From the NCBI GenBank assembly GCA_029204225.1, contig MU833403.1, forward strand, positions 1 to 56,817: a DNA stretch of 56,817 nucleotides. Reading direction: 5' to 3'. A program made the position numbers and the translations under genes. The notes under the pieces were generated by a model. The model had not been told where the DNA came from, did not search any database, and saw nothing but the letters and a program-made list of their open reading frames with translations. Numbering within the stretch: position 1 is the first letter of the stretch; each line of letters opens with the position of its first letter. This DNA is from Diphasiastrum complanatum. Taxonomy: Eukaryota; Streptophyta; Lycopodiopsida; Lycopodiales; Lycopodiaceae. Positions 1 through 13,125 of this stretch are shown here, one piece after another.

Positions 1-1298
1 GGGTCAAATTAACATCAATTTCTAATAGTTACAAAGTTAGTGCAAAGAGTTCAGCAACCAGGCAACTTTAACCTGCAAGATCTTGGATGAACCATAGAAT
101 TTCAGCTTCCTAAATGCAATTGACACCCCAGTATCTCCACCCTTACACATACAGGTCTTCTTGTGGCCCTAATTGAACAATTTTGACCTTTTTAGAAAGT
201 TTTGGGACCTTCTAATAAAGGGTTTGTAATTGAACATTTGAATGTGTTCCAAATGTTTGAAATCTGGCAATGAGTTTGAAACTCTTTCTAAATGTGTTTG
301 GTTGCAAGTTGCAACTATGTGCATAACAATAGAGGAACTCATGAAATTTTGAATATTGCTTGTATCAATCAAAGCGTTTTAAGAAATGCATAGGTAATGT
401 CATACATAGTAAGGGACTAGGACCCAGTTGACCTAACCAGGCCATATCTGAAATGAAAAAAACATCAATCAAATGACAGGTTAATGGTGAGCCAGCTCAT
501 GAGTCATAACGTATAAAGTACCAAATATAAATAATATTGTGGATTGGATTACTCAAATAAAGGCACAAAAATAGATTATGGGCCTTGGGGCATGTGACTC
601 AAGCAGTTGCATGATGTGATGCTTATAACTAACTTGCTACACATAATGTGTAATATGTATCCTTGTTAGCCTACAACATTTTTACATGTTTGGATACATC
701 CATTTTTAAAATTGGCATATGAGGCCCTAAGGCCCCCAAAAGGGTCGAAGGGCCCATGTCCATGGGCCCATATAGGTTAGAAATTTTGAAAAAAGAATTG
801 AGGCTTGAGCAGCTTGTTTGATTTGTCTTGATTGTTCTCTCTCTTATTATCAAATGCCGCTCTTGGATTTCCTTTAATCAGGTTGCTACGATTGTTTTTT
901 CCTGTGCATAAACTGTTGAAACTTTTGGCGGGTGAGGGCAATGGTTACTTCTCCTTAGCTTGATGATAAATCTAAATGTTTATTTTCCACTATTTGGTGC
1001 ATGTTTGTCAGTGGTTGCCCCATGTAGTAATGTTTATCAACTATTGCCCCTTACAAGATGATTAGGAGGCTTATCATGTGAAAGACAACAGATTCATTAT
1101 TGGTGATAGAATGACATTATTGCTTCCACATTCTCATTCGTCCACATTTTTGATATATCTAATCTCCTAACACTTTTATCAACACTTCCATTGGATAGAC
1201 CCCAAGACAAAACCCCGTACATTTAGTTTGATTGGTATAGCAAATTGAATTTTATGTTTCCATTTACATCTTAACAATATGGTTATTTTTACAATCAG
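1..1298. other. Intron of UCP (left edge), no other feature seen
   Basis: AT-rich sequence before the first visible UCP exon, with no exon of the first carrier repeat and no transposon protein. Because exon 1299-1377 has an acceptor, this is read as intron. Confidence 0.5.
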
Positions 1299-1377
1299 GT
1301 CAAATCATTATATGTTGGAAAAGATCATGTTGGTGACGTTCCATTGCTCAAGAAAATAGCAGCGGGTTTAACAACAG
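1299..1377 (+). CDS. UCP1: UCP exon (first in window)
   Basis: Encodes [19 protein letters not shown] and the start of the second carrier repeat. Acceptor CAG before 1299, donor GT at 1378; ends one base into a Gly codon. Confidence 0.9.
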
Positions 1378-2727
1378 GTCATCAATTTGCATTTGGATTT
1401 CATTTTGTTTTAACAGACTAGAAGTTTGGAGTTTATCTTAGTCTTCCTTAGGAGCATTAATAACATCCATCTCCTTTTTTTCCACAGGGGCTCTAGCAAT
1501 AACAGTGGCAAATCCTACTGATTTGGTTAAGGTTCGACTACAAGCTGAAGGGAAATTGCCTCCAGGAGTTCCACGTCGATATAGCGGAGCAATGAATGCT
1601 TATAGTACAATATTCAAACAAGTATGTCATTGAAATATTTCTCTGTGAGTTTTTCTGCTAAAATAGCTTTTTGAAGGGAAGCTCATGGGTTTCTCAATTG
1701 TCCTATTTTTTTATTTTTTTGGAATATGAAAATTATATTGATTGCGACAATTCAACAATTGAAGTACACAATATTATGTTGTTATATTAGCTAGATGGTT
1801 GACCACCTTACACAAGTAAACATATGAGCGTTCAGTTTGAAGCATGATAAACACACCGTAATCTCTATCCATCCAAAGCATTTTATCAAGCTATATTTTG
1901 GAAATCATGCTAGTACAAACAATCTAAAACATGGCAAACAACTCCTGAAGCGTCTAGTTTGTTATACACTGCTTATTCTCTTCTGGCACATGATAGCTGT
2001 CAAACCCTTTTAATATAATCTCATAGAAGCACCTTTTTGATGTAATACATTGGTCTCATTTAACTTGCTGGTTATTTTAAATTCATGTTCAACCAACCTC
2101 TTTACATATTTAGTGGTCATAGCATTTGCTAGAAGCTAGCTCTCTCAAGCTCCTCTAGACAAACCACTTGTTATCAAGAATAAGGCTCCTCTTCACCATA
2201 GGTTTTGTCCTATCAAGTCCCTACTTGCCTTTTTGGTCACGGCTCACACAATCATCAATTGTTGACTAGGTCACTCATTGGAATTGTCTTGACTTGACTT
2301 TGAGGTGTAGTGACTTATGATAGCCACCCCCCTATGCTCCATAACTAGCCTCAGTCATGGTCCCGACTACATGTGTACCTAGTAATTAGATTCTCAATGC
2401 ATATTTTTGTCTTGCCTTGTCAATTAATAACTTATAGTCCATTCATATTGATGTATGACTTCCAGCCTCGTGCTCCTATCTCCGTGGGCCTCAAAGTTCT
2501 CAAAATTAAGGCAACAGTAGATTTCTTGTAGGATATGCAAGAAATGCTACTTGTCGCACGTGATAGGGTAAAAATGGCTCAAGATAGAGCCTAGTTTTAC
2601 GCCAATTAAAAGTGGAAACCTCGAGTTTTTGGGAAGGAGATTGGGTTGACCTTTGAATTCCAAAAGATTCCAAGCTAATGAGGACAGGAAAATGTCTGAG
2701 TTGTTACCCCCCCCCCCCCCCCCCCGC

Positions 2728-2765
<38 letters not shown>

Positions 2766-5700
2766 CTGAAGCTCTAATGTAGGGTTTTAAGAGAATTTCA
2801 AAAAATTTGCCAAAAAAACACCAAAGAACTTAAAGTTTGTCAAAGGTGGATTCATCAAACCTGTAACATTGTTCATGGGAGCTCTGATACCAACTATTAG
2901 AAAGTACGTAAGTGGAAATTCCATAGTGCCAATCAACGCAAGAAACTGAGTGCTCACGATCCACCCTGCCGTAGGATCCAATCCAGATCCACCCTCTCTA
3001 CTCTAGGTCTAAGACTTTTGAATCAAGGAGGGTTCGACCTCCAGACTAACGATGTCCCATACTGCTGCCAAAACTTTCATCTATCTCCTATCCCTGGATA
3101 GCTCTCATCCTGGCTATGCACGTGCACACTAACTTCCACCTTCTCCTAGGTAGATAGAATGAATGGTAATTAAGAACTCCTTCCCTAGGTAGATAGAATG
3201 AATCCGAGGGCTTCATCAAAAAGGGAGAAGAAGACAAAGTGTGTTTTCTCAAGAAGAGTCTTTATGGACTTAAGCAGCGCCTAGATCTTGGAATTCTAGG
3301 CATAATACTTTTTTGCTGTCAATAGGTTTTGACTTGAGTGCTTATGTCCATCATTGTATGTTAGAATGAAAGATAGTTTGATCATCAACCTAGTTTTCTA
3401 TGTAGATGTTATCATCTTGAGTGGCAATGATGTTGCAGGGATCAAAGAAGTCAAAATTGCCTTGTCTAGAGAGTTCAGAATGGTTGATCTAGGACTTTTA
3501 CAGTTCTTTCTTGCCATTGAAATCATCAGAGGAGTAGATTATAGCTTTATTTTTGAAAGATTTGGAATGATAGGATGTAAAAGTTGTGTCACACCAATGG
3601 AGCAAAACGTAAAGTGTTCTAAAAGTGATGATGAAAGATCCTTCGAGGACATCACACTTCATAGAAAACTAATTGGCTCCTTGATCTATCTCACTATAAC
3701 TAGACATGATCTAAGCTATAGCATAGGAAGATTGAGTCAGTTTATGCAAAATTCTCTTAAATTGTATTGGAAGAGCTCCAAAAGAGTGCTAAGGAACATT
3801 TCGGGTACCATTTCCTCTGGCATATTGTATAGAAGTACTAATATCTCTTTGAGAGCAGATTTTGCAAGTGACAAAGTGGATGAGAAGTCCATAAGTGCCT
3901 TTTTTACTTTCATTTGTGATGGGGTTGTATCTTGGCTTTCCAAAAAGCAAGAAACTATCTCGCTATCTTCATCAGAATCCAAGTACAGAGCTCTAAGTTC
4001 TACTAGTAAGGGGGTTCTTTGGTTAAGGTGGTTGCTATTGGAACTTCATGTGCTACAACCCAAACAAGTTCCTATCATGTATTGTGATAGCCAATCAGCC
4101 CAAGGGAAAATAGGTGACTACAAAGTTTGAGGGTACCTTTCGAATCGCCTTTTTGAACCGTGTTTGAATCGAGTTTGAATCGGGAAAGAATCGGCTTCTC
4201 CAGGTTCGAACCGGCGAAACGGTTTTAGGGTTTTTTTTTTCAAACATTATTGTCACATCATACATATTACATATATCATATTCCAATGTACCATGTGCAT
4301 GGTTAGTTAGTGGTAAATTAGCAAATGTTCAATGATTCAAATTTCATGAAAATGACAATGTATACAATGTGCATTGTGTAACTTTTAACAAGTAATAGAT
4401 TATAGTACTAAGTTCTAACTTCTAATAGCTTACAACTTACAAAGAACAAGTTACAATACTAAGTAGTAAGTACTAACCTCTAAATATTAACTCTTGAGTT
4501 ACAACTTACAACTTACCGTAGTCTGTGAGTACAAATCCCATTCGACATTCAACATTGATAATTGAAACATTCCACATTTGAACATTACCAAAATTTGAAC
4601 TTGTTACTTGAGTCTTGAATCGTATATGTAGTTTTAACTCATCCATAAATGCCAAATAGTAATAATGTTGCTCAAGTTTATAATCTCGAAACTTCAAAGT
4701 TCAAACTCAACTCCTAATTTCTATAAACTAACCAGAATATTAAATACTAAATAGTAAATACAAATGGGCCAGTCTCCTGAGTCCCCCTAAGGTAGACTAG
4801 TCACTAAAGCCTAACGTAGCCTCCTCCTAGTCACAGAAGTTGTGACCTCGTACGTGCAAGCTCAGGAGCAGGATCCTCATAATGGATCATGATTGCAAAT
4901 TGTATTAGCTTCAACAAAGCAATAATCGGATAACAAGGTCTTAGGTTGAAACTGGAGTCTCGAAAGTAGTTAGTAGTTGCTAGTAAGCTATGTACTAGCT
5001 TCTAAGTAGTAAGAATCTAAGTGATGAAATTTGAATCAAATTTGATGAATAGAAAAGTAGACCTGGTGGGGGCAGACCTCAATATGTCGAGGCTAGAATA
5101 CTCCCTGAACATACTCAAGACCCTCGGTCTCTTGGTGACAAACCTCACCAAGAACCGGCCTATGTCTAGTACCTCTGCAATCCATGGCAACTTTGCTATA
5201 TCCTCAAATAAGAGGTCTAAGCAATGTGCAGCATAGGGTGACCAAAAGATCCAAGGGTACTTTTCATTTACGAGCTTCCCCATGGCAACACAATTTGCCG
5301 CATTGTCGGTGATGACCTGCAAAGCACAACAATCATCAATGCAACATCTGACATCGATCTTCTCTGAAGTGACAAGTCCCTGCATTCTGATATGTCAACT
5401 TATTATCCAAGCTCATATTCAAGGGTGTATTTCATCTGCAGCAAAGGTGTTGTCGATGTAATTTGTTGTTTCTACCTATAAGTTCCATCATCTGTCCATA
5501 TGCCTGCACATGGACAACATTCTCCTTGCCAATCATTAAGGCTTCATTGAAGTTGGTTGATTGTTGCTAATCACCTGCACTAGTACAAACTGTTCATTCT
5601 AGTTATGGTATAGTCTTGCTGATTCGGGGCAGTAAAAATGCTCAAAACTGGAGTTTACCCCGGCCGACTTGGTAAGCTATGATCCTTAGCAAATGAAACG

Positions 5701-8528
5701 GTGAAAGATGATTGGTGCACGGATTTTTACAAGTGAAATTTATGGGTGGCAGTCAGTGGCAGTGTTAAATCAGACTGACAATTTGAGTATGTCATGTTTG
5801 GAAATTTCTATCTGTCTAGACAGAAAACGTGTTGTTATCAATTATAACCATCATACTGCTGCATATTCCAAGGGCTATTGACAAGGGTTACTCTGATAGT
5901 TTAGGAGCTTAAATTTCTTCCGATTCCCAAGAGCTCATGGTCAAAGAAGGGCTGCTGAGTAGGGTTGCAAAAATCACAAGACAGTTAAAGAAGAAAGCTG
6001 AGAGTTTCCGATATGATGTATGGAGTCCCAAGACTAAGGTTTATTTGGAACCTGGACTTATCATGAAAAAGCTTGGAAGAAGCAAGCTCATAGCATCTGA
6101 CCTCATTTATAGAGAATTAAGAGGAAACACTAGAGCCACGTACCAGGCTTCAAAATCCACGTTGAGCTAATTTCTTCAAGCATGACTGTTCAAAGATTTT
6201 AAAGAGCTTGCAATTCTAAATGTATATTCAGAGTTTTGTTAATAAAGCTGCAAAAATGGTCTGAATCAAGATGTATTTTAACTTATTGAAGCTGATGTGC
6301 TATTACCTTTGAGATGCCTCGCAGTACATGTTTTGCTGGAAGTGGAGATAGTAAAGCATGTCTTAACGGCTTATCTTGTTGATTTTTTCCTGTCCTGATA
6401 GGAAGGTGTAGCTGCTCTGTGGACTGGTCTTGGACCAAATGTAGCCCGTAATGCCATCATAAATGCAGCTGAACTAGCGAGTTATGATCAAGTCAAGCAG
6501 GTTAGGTGTCTGAGTTGTATTTTGATTCTCTTCATGTCTCCTGTTTGATTAGAAAGGTTCCATCTATCTATCCTTATTTTTATGCTTTATCTTACTGTGG
6601 CTTATTATGGACAGAGTCTGCTGAAGCTTGGCATGAAAGATAACGTTTTTACTCACTTATTATCTGGCTTGGGGGCTGGATTCATTGCAGTTTGTGTTGG
6701 CTCTCCAGTTGATGTGGTATGGTTGCATTTCAAGTTGTTTTGAACTCTCCTAGGAAGAGGCGAATTATGAAATTATGATGCAAGCTCTTTTCAGCAAATG
6801 CTTCCAAAATCATTGGAAATGTTTTGCACTAGGCCTAAGTTTTTCTCTTGCTTTGATCCCTGAATCACGAAAGTAAATGCAGTACCTTAATTTTTGCATA
6901 TGCGAGAGAACAAAGCCCGCAGCCCCAGGATGAATTATTGCCCCCCCCCCCAATGCTGTATTAGACTTTAGTAGCTTATTGATTTCATCAATAGACACCA
7001 GCAACAGACCAGTTCTGTATCATTCGTGACAAATTAAGAAAGTCCAATGGTGCACACATAAGCACTACTCAAGCCTCTCTCTCCTTTCTAGCTTTTATAC
7101 TGTGGCCTTTAAAAGTACAGTATCTTTGCTTCATTATCTTTGTTATAAATCACACTTAATGGTACGAGCTGCAGGTCAAATCAAGGATGATGGGGGATTC
7201 CAAAGCATACAACGGGACAGTTGATTGTTTCATAAAGACCTTGAAGAACGATGTATGATTTCCTTGCCAAATTTCTTGTATTTTTTTGTTGTGACCTGTC
7301 ATAGAAAATCTTTTTTTTCAGTCACTATGATTCTGATTAAGAGAAGTGTAAAAAATTGTCTTAGAGGTTCATAAATCGAGAATAATAATTCAAAAAGCTC
7401 TGTTTTGACGTGGTCAAAAGAGTTCGCATTACGAAGTTGCTGAAAAGTTACTTCATGATTATTGAAGTGGTGCCTTGAGTTATAGCTGTATCAAGCTTCA
7501 CTAAGGTGCATAAGTGGTGATATAGTAGGTTTTGAGCAAGTGTTCAAATTGAGTATTTCTAATGGCATGGAAAATATTTGCTTCAAGTGTCAAACTCTTG
7601 TGTGGCAAAGAAAAGATAAGCTGACATTCTTTTGATGAAGCTGGCTGAAAATAGAGATTAGTTTTGATGTACAGGATTTTTTTTCTCCTTTTGTTTGATG
7701 CATAGCAACTGTTATTTTCTAACATAATTTGTACATCTGATGAATATGGTGATTAGTCTTAATAACTTCAGAGTCTGCCAATTTTTGTCGTCTAGCTCCA
7801 AACAAATTCTTTGATGTTCTGAGTAGATGCTTTTTTCTGCTCTGTGTCATGGCATGGCAGAACATTTTCCCTTCATATAATACAGAATCTGGTCATTTGA
7901 TATCCCTAAGCGAACCGGAGTATGGATAGTTTCATGCATGAAAATCTATTTTGTCTGCAGAATGTTTTCCTTCATGGACTTTTGTTTTCAATGGAGTTCA
8001 CTTTTTGTACGTTAGCCTGCTAAACTCTGATGCTTTTATGAACCTGGTGCTATTTTCAAGATATTTAGATAATTTTATTAGTATACTCAAGCATTTGTAC
8101 AGATTTCTCATGCAAATTTTTGTTTTGTTATGTTTTGTTTGCGTCATCACTAGAAAGCTGAAGCTAGCTTTGCTGTAATTATGTCGTGTATGTAGCATTC
8201 TTTTGGCTTTCCAATATAGTTAATTTATTTAACTTTGCATACAGGGACCTTTAGCATTCTACAAAGGTTTTGTTCCAAATTTTGTTAGGCTCGGATCGTG
8301 GAATGTCATAATGTTCTTAACTTTGGAGCAGGTAAGATAGCTGCAAATTTGTGGCCAAAGTTTGATTTTTGTCTTCCCTCCAACTAGAATGTAGAGACCA
8401 TTTTTTAAGGTTGTTACTGCATTTCATCCTTGTAGCTTTGCTATTGATTGTTATGCTGATGGCTGGGTGGCAACCTTTTCGTTTGGGTGCAGACGAGGAA
8501 GATTTTTCTTAAAGAGTATTATCAGTGA
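1299..8528 (+). CDS. UCP1: Mitochondrial uncoupling protein (UCP/PUMP type), 3' part of gene
   Basis: Mitochondrial carrier (SLC25) family protein of the inner membrane; plant UCPs dissipate the proton gradient and also carry dicarboxylates or amino acids. Exons with GT-AG borders: 1299-1377, 1488-1621, 6402-6500, 6615-6716, 7175-7252, 8245-8331, 8493-8528. They total 615 nt, an open frame of 204 codons plus TGA. Two carrier signatures are visible: [10 protein letters not shown] in exon 2 and SPVDVVKSRM across exons 4-5. Plant UCP stretches include [20 protein letters not shown] and [20 protein letters not shown]. The first carrier repeat, about 100 residues in the family, is not in the window, so the gene continues to the left. 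The C-terminus [11 protein letters not shown] is short and comes from its own last exon. The symbol is by resemblance to Arabidopsis UCP1; a close paralogue such as UCP2 is possible. Confidence 0.93.
1488..1621 (+). CDS. UCP1: UCP exon with second-repeat carrier signature
   Basis: Encodes [20 protein letters not shown] and the following [14 protein letters not shown]. Acceptor CACAG before 1488, donor GTATGT at 1622, ends in phase 0. The next intron is 4,780 bp. Confidence 0.92.
2707..2765. repeat. Poly-C / poly-T tract
   Basis: Nineteen C, one G and four C are followed by 35 T, inside the long UCP intron. Length in the assembly is likely unreliable. Confidence 0.95.
2881..2892 (-). other. 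LTR-retroelement primer-binding site remnant (tRNA-iMet type)
   Basis: On the minus strand the sequence reads TGGTATCAGAGC, complementary to the 3' end of plant initiator tRNA-Met. The sequence at higher coordinates (from about 2895) would be the end of a minus-oriented LTR. No matching second LTR or gag was recognised, so this is a remnant. Confidence 0.5.
3230..4120 (+). pseudogene. Ty1/copia pol fragment (RT and RNase H)
   Basis: Degenerate reverse transcriptase/RNase H of a copia element inside the UCP intron. SLYGLKQ is at about 3258-3278. The catalytic YVDD box is altered to YVDV ([12 protein letters not shown], about 3398-3433). [20 protein letters not shown] and the RNase H motif [13 protein letters not shown] follow. 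The continuous frame is 3354-4130. The fragment stops just after CDSQSA at about 4110, where a hAT-like end begins, and it lacks gag, integrase and LTRs. Confidence 0.88.
4121..5560 (-). mobile_element. hAT element remnant with DUF659-type transposase fragment
   Basis: The minus-strand frame 5385-5017 reads [20 protein letters not shown], then [20 protein letters not shown], the signature of plant hAT transposases of the DUF659 group. The similarity weakens upstream to about 5560. The low-coordinate end begins CAAAGTTTGAGGG at 4121, directly after the copia fragment, with subterminal TTCGAA/GTTTGAATCG repeats and a T-rich run at 4231-4240. This layout resembles the left end of the 44467-45189 MITE. 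Neither the C-terminal dimerisation domain nor the right end was found. The transposase part is secure; the element borders are inferred. Confidence 0.7.
5937..6170 (+). other. Unassigned open frame in UCP intron
   Basis: Lys/Arg-rich 77-codon frame with no recognised motif, just before a UCP exon. It may be debris of a transposon; coding is not supported. Confidence 0.15.
6402..6500 (+). CDS. UCP1: UCP exon
   Basis: Encodes [20 protein letters not shown] and [13 protein letters not shown], among the most conserved stretches of plant UCPs. Acceptor ATAG, donor GTTAGG, phase 0 at both ends. Confidence 0.93.
6615..6716 (+). CDS. UCP1: UCP exon
   Basis: Encodes [20 protein letters not shown] and ends in the third-repeat signature SPVDV, which the next exon completes. 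Acceptor ACAG, donor GTATGG, phase 0. Confidence 0.92.
7175..7252 (+). CDS. UCP1: UCP exon
   Basis: Encodes [20 protein letters not shown] then KTLKND. Acceptor GCAG, donor GTATGA, phase 0. Confidence 0.92.
8245..8331 (+). CDS. UCP1: UCP exon
   Basis: Encodes [20 protein letters not shown] and VIMFLTLEQ, the last transmembrane segment of the third repeat. Acceptor ACAG, donor GTAAGA, phase 0. Confidence 0.93.
8493..8528 (+). CDS. UCP1: UCP terminal exon
   Basis: Twelve codons, [11 protein letters not shown] then TGA, after a GTGCAG acceptor. It stays in frame with the previous exon; the short basic C-terminal tail is usual for UCPs. Confidence 0.8.
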   Translation, partial: TRKIFLKEYYQ

Positions 8529-11500
8529 TAAGTTGGGACTTGTCTACTTCATCAAATACCTCATCCTAAGCCACGACTTTCTGGCTTTTCACGTGCAAGT
8601 CCTTGTTTAAAATTCACATGTGACATTTCATCTTATCTGACATTCTTTTCCGGTGCTCTGCATCAGATAATTCTTAGATCTGATTTCTAGCATTGATTCT
8701 TTATACTAGCTTTGGATGTCGATGCTCACCTGCTTTATTGAGCGAACACAAATTTGATCCAGACATGATACAAGGCCGATATTTATTCAGGTTTGTCTTA
8801 CTGATTTTTCATGCAACTGCCTGAAAATATTACAATTTCTAGGCAGCTGATATTTTAGTGGTTCAGCCAAGTATTCTTAGGATAATGTTTCTTGTTGGTT
8901 TTTAGCCTCCTGAATTTATTGCTATATTAGTTTCTCAAAGAAATTTGATCGTTCCATAGATGAAGGCTATCTAGCATTACGCCCTGCAGTAATGTAGAAT
9001 ATTTGAACAGGTTAATCCATGAATTGCCAGAAAGTTTTTGGATTTGAAAAGTTTCTCAGTTTCATGAGACACACGTGGTGTTTTGCCTTCAGAAGTCGCA
9101 AAGCGCATGAAGAAGACTGGCTGATGGCAACAACTATAGATGAACTGTTTGCTGTAAAAGAACAATAATACTGCTCCATCCATAGCCACAAGTATGATAC
9201 ATTCAGGACTGTTATCATATGAATAGGTAGAGACACATGGATAACTGGATTTGCTCTATTCATACTTTCTTGAATACTTTCTGCTAAATACATCCAACAT
9301 CAACTTCCACTGTTGTATGATATGGACATATTGAAGCTCCGCAATCCCATCAATTCAGGAACCACGGTTATACTGGTCGAGTAAAAAGGAAGTACCAGTC
9401 ACCATCCGCGAATGATTTTTGAAGAACAAATCCTACAATCCTAGATTAGCACCACTCATAAAAGCAAGGGAAATTTGATTGCCATGCCATGAATAGAAAG
9501 GCTGTCTGTAGTCCATCTTCTACATGTACTCAAGTTGAGCTTTAGCAGACTCCGCTGAGACACAAAGCTTCTCACAAGAGGGACTGCAAGAAGATCCAAG
9601 GTGTGCTACTCCCTCTCTTAGGCCTCTTTCTTCTAAGTTGAGGCAAAAAAACCCTAATTTAAATGAGAAACTTTGCTCCTATTATCTGAATCATGGGACT
9701 CACATATGACCTTCTAGGACTAATTATAAACTCTATGGCACGCAATTTGTTGATTCAATACCGTACATGGGCCAGCCCATGATAATGGTCAATCAGCCAC
9801 TATTTATAAGTCAACGAGCACATAATCCCTTTTGCTAGGTATAACACAACACAATGCTGGCTGGTAAAATGCCAATGCCATTATTGGAATTTGTTAAAAG
9901 CATTAAAAAATCACATGACACATGCTGTGCATGAAAAGAAACTGTGTAAATTACGTTGTCGCATAATTGATTTTCTCAATGATTACCAAGTGGACAACCA
10001 AAGCCTTCAGTAGATTTCTAAACCAAACGGAAAGAAAATTTAAGTGGAGATCTCTTGCTCATACACCAAGCATATTATTATCTGCCGACTATAGTTGTAT
10101 GTAAGACATTAAGAGATCTAACATTTCAACTGAACAAAGCATAGTATGGTTGACATGCTAGCACTAATGTGTTAAATATTTACGAATCAAACTTCACTAG
10201 AGGATTAGAAGTTCTTGTCCTCCATTAAGTGTTGAGTTGGTTAAGGCCGCCTCCTTGAGGCCAGCAGTCCAGTCCATCACACAAATGAGGAGATACAAGA
10301 GGACTAAAAGAACATAGACTTTATGTGCCATCTAGACAAGCTCGTAAAATATCTAGCACAACCTTAAAAACATTTTCATTCCACATTTTTTAAGGTTATT
10401 TGCACTACTAAATTCCAATCCAGTCAGAATTTTTTTTTAAAATATATAAACACCAATGATGATAGCATTGATGTGCCAGTTTTGTTTTAAGCAACCTCTA
10501 CTAAAAGAAAGTAACCTTTCATGTTGAGCTCGACAAGCTCGTAGAATATATTCTACGGCATGGTTAACATTGTTTGTACATGTACTTTTAGATTATCTGT
10601 ACAACCAGTTTGTAATTTATGACTGACCTCTTTAAGAAATCTTATGAATGTCTCAAGAATTTTCTAGAACTACATCATTAACACCTTTTCCAGACAAGCA
10701 ACATGTTAGCTTTGACATGTAATGTCCCGAACGCCCTATATAAATTTGACAAAAGATTAAATAGAACTGAGATCCCCTCTTGATTAAAAAAAGCACTTTT
10801 AGCATGATCACTTTCAATGTCCATCACCTTTCTTTTAGATAAGCAGCATTATACTTGGTTTTTATATAGTTTGATAGTGTTTCACAAGTGAGCATTTTGA
10901 ATGATGTTTGGGATTCAAGATTTGTAGTGATGGGTGGAAGTCTTAAAGTTTTCACAAAATTGCTCTTGTTCCTCCGATTATTTGTTATCATTTAGTGATT
11001 GTTGAAACCATTGAAAATTTTAGTTATACTAGTAGTTTGATGCGAAATGCTTTGAATAATATATAAAATATAAATATATGCTTCCATTAATATACTCAAC
11101 AATTCTACACTAAAATTTTGAAACGTTAATAGCACATTCTAACATGTAAAAAAATTAATTCTTTAAAGCCTTAATATATTTTGTGAATGATGCTTTTGTG
11201 CACACAATTTATCCTTATTTTAAATAAATGAAAATTCTGATAAATTAGGACAAGTTGACAATAGTTCCCATTTTAGTGTCCTTTTTAGCTTAGCTATTAT
11301 TTTTTCCCATCTAAAGATATACACTATATTGCTAATAGACCTTGCTTAAAGTTTGCAAAAGCAACTTAAACTTATCAATTACTAGAATCTGATTATTTCA
11401 ATGCAACATGTCTCAATACAATGGCTGCTACCAGAGAATTTAAAATCAGAGGCATGTCTTCCATGTCCTTGATGGTCACCCCCAACAGATTGCCATTGCC

Positions 11501-13125
11501 TTGGAATCTTATTTGCATTTTTTTTATCCATGATTAAGGACACTATATAAAGGTAAGAAAAATGAAGAGCAAGAGGTTGAACTTTGAATGTTGCTTCTTA
11601 CATTTTATGCCTTTGCTTTGTGGTAATCTTTGATTTCATGTATGATAGTGTTTCTCGTCCACTCAGTTGCCTTACTTTGTTTGATGCCTCTTGAATTCAC
11701 TAAATGGGCAAGAGATATGTCAACTACTAAATGATGATGTGTGAAAATTTGTCAACAAGAAGCATAAGCATCAAGCTTGATTCTACTTGAAGACTACAAC
11801 ATGCAATGAGCCAAAATATCACACTATAGCTTCATTACAACACAAGATGTTTAAGGTTCTATTCAAGAATAGAAAATCTATTCAAGAATTTCAAAAAGAG
11901 CTCTACATATGACCAACGAGATGCCAAAAACGGTTAGCATTTGCATAATCTTTCACATGATGCACAATAAAAAATGATAGATATGATGTTTGCCTCTCAT
12001 TAAAGCTCCTTCGTTAACCTTTTGAAAATGATTTCTTTTATTCTTATTTTACATACAAATAGCTTCCATTGATGTCGATTAGGTTCACATCAAAGAAATA
12101 TGAATGTGCCTACTCTTGAGTTTTTCTTCATGGGTCAACTATTTTCCTACTCATGGTAAAGCAAGGACTATACTTATAGCCTGCTTCTATCCATTGAAGG
12201 CTTGTGGATGCCCCTAAAATTAGTCTTCTTCTAATCAATTCCTCTTATGTCCTAGCTCCTAGTAATAACATTAAATATGATAACAACAATGCTAAAATAG
12301 AGATAGAACATAGAAATTTATGCTAATGACAGAGAAGCAATAAATTCAACCAGAATAGCCATTACATTAGCCTTGAAACCAATAGAAAGAATAAAAAAAT
12401 CATCATGAAAATCACCATATAAGTGGATTCATGTGAATTGGGCACATGTGTCACAACAATGGCTCACATACATAAAAGAGGAGGAAGTTTCAATGATGCC
12501 AAAAGATCCCTTCAATGATGGAACTGGGCTAGTTACAGACAAAATTTAAAATTTAATATGAAAAAACTATCTTGTAAACTCCTCAACTCCAGTAAATATC
12601 GGTCCTTGTTTGGCCAATTATTCATATTTAAAAAAAGCTTTGAGGCTCTTGATGGAAGCTATGCATGAAGTAAGAATCAAGCACAATATAAAAGAACATT
12701 GTATTAACTATATTAACACCTGAAATAAAATAAAAAGGAAATTTGTCAAATTGCTTACTTGACCTTAAAAGAAATGATACTGATTAGATCTTCAAAGACT
12801 AGGGGCTGCTCAATATCACATGTAATTTTGCAGGTTCGAGACTATAGCATATTCTTGAGCTTTTCTATAGGTCAAATATGTACATCTATTCAAGATGTAA
12901 TTGCTAAAGGTGTGAGGTGTTGATGCATTTTGCAATTTCGAGTCCTATTTATATCTTTAGTGAAGCACATTTTGGAACTTGAAAATAGAGAGCTAACGTC
13001 CTAATTTATAGTTTTGACTGTGATCCAACCATGCATATAACTAGAACTTGAGATAGGATATAATATCTAGCTATGAATTTTACTCAAACTAACTTTAACA
13101 CATGACTCTGGCTAAATTTAACATA
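8529..13125. other. Intergenic, no gene recognised
   Basis: Starts with the UCP 3' UTR; its polyadenylation site cannot be fixed by eye. The rest is AT-rich with no transposon protein, tRNA or clear exon. Short frames at 8977-9293 have no recognisable motif. Confidence 0.4.

Noticed and set aside
10920-10935. TTTGTAGTG as possible facing CACTA end
   Set aside because: Lies on the wrong side of the 13231 terminus and lacks subterminal repeats.
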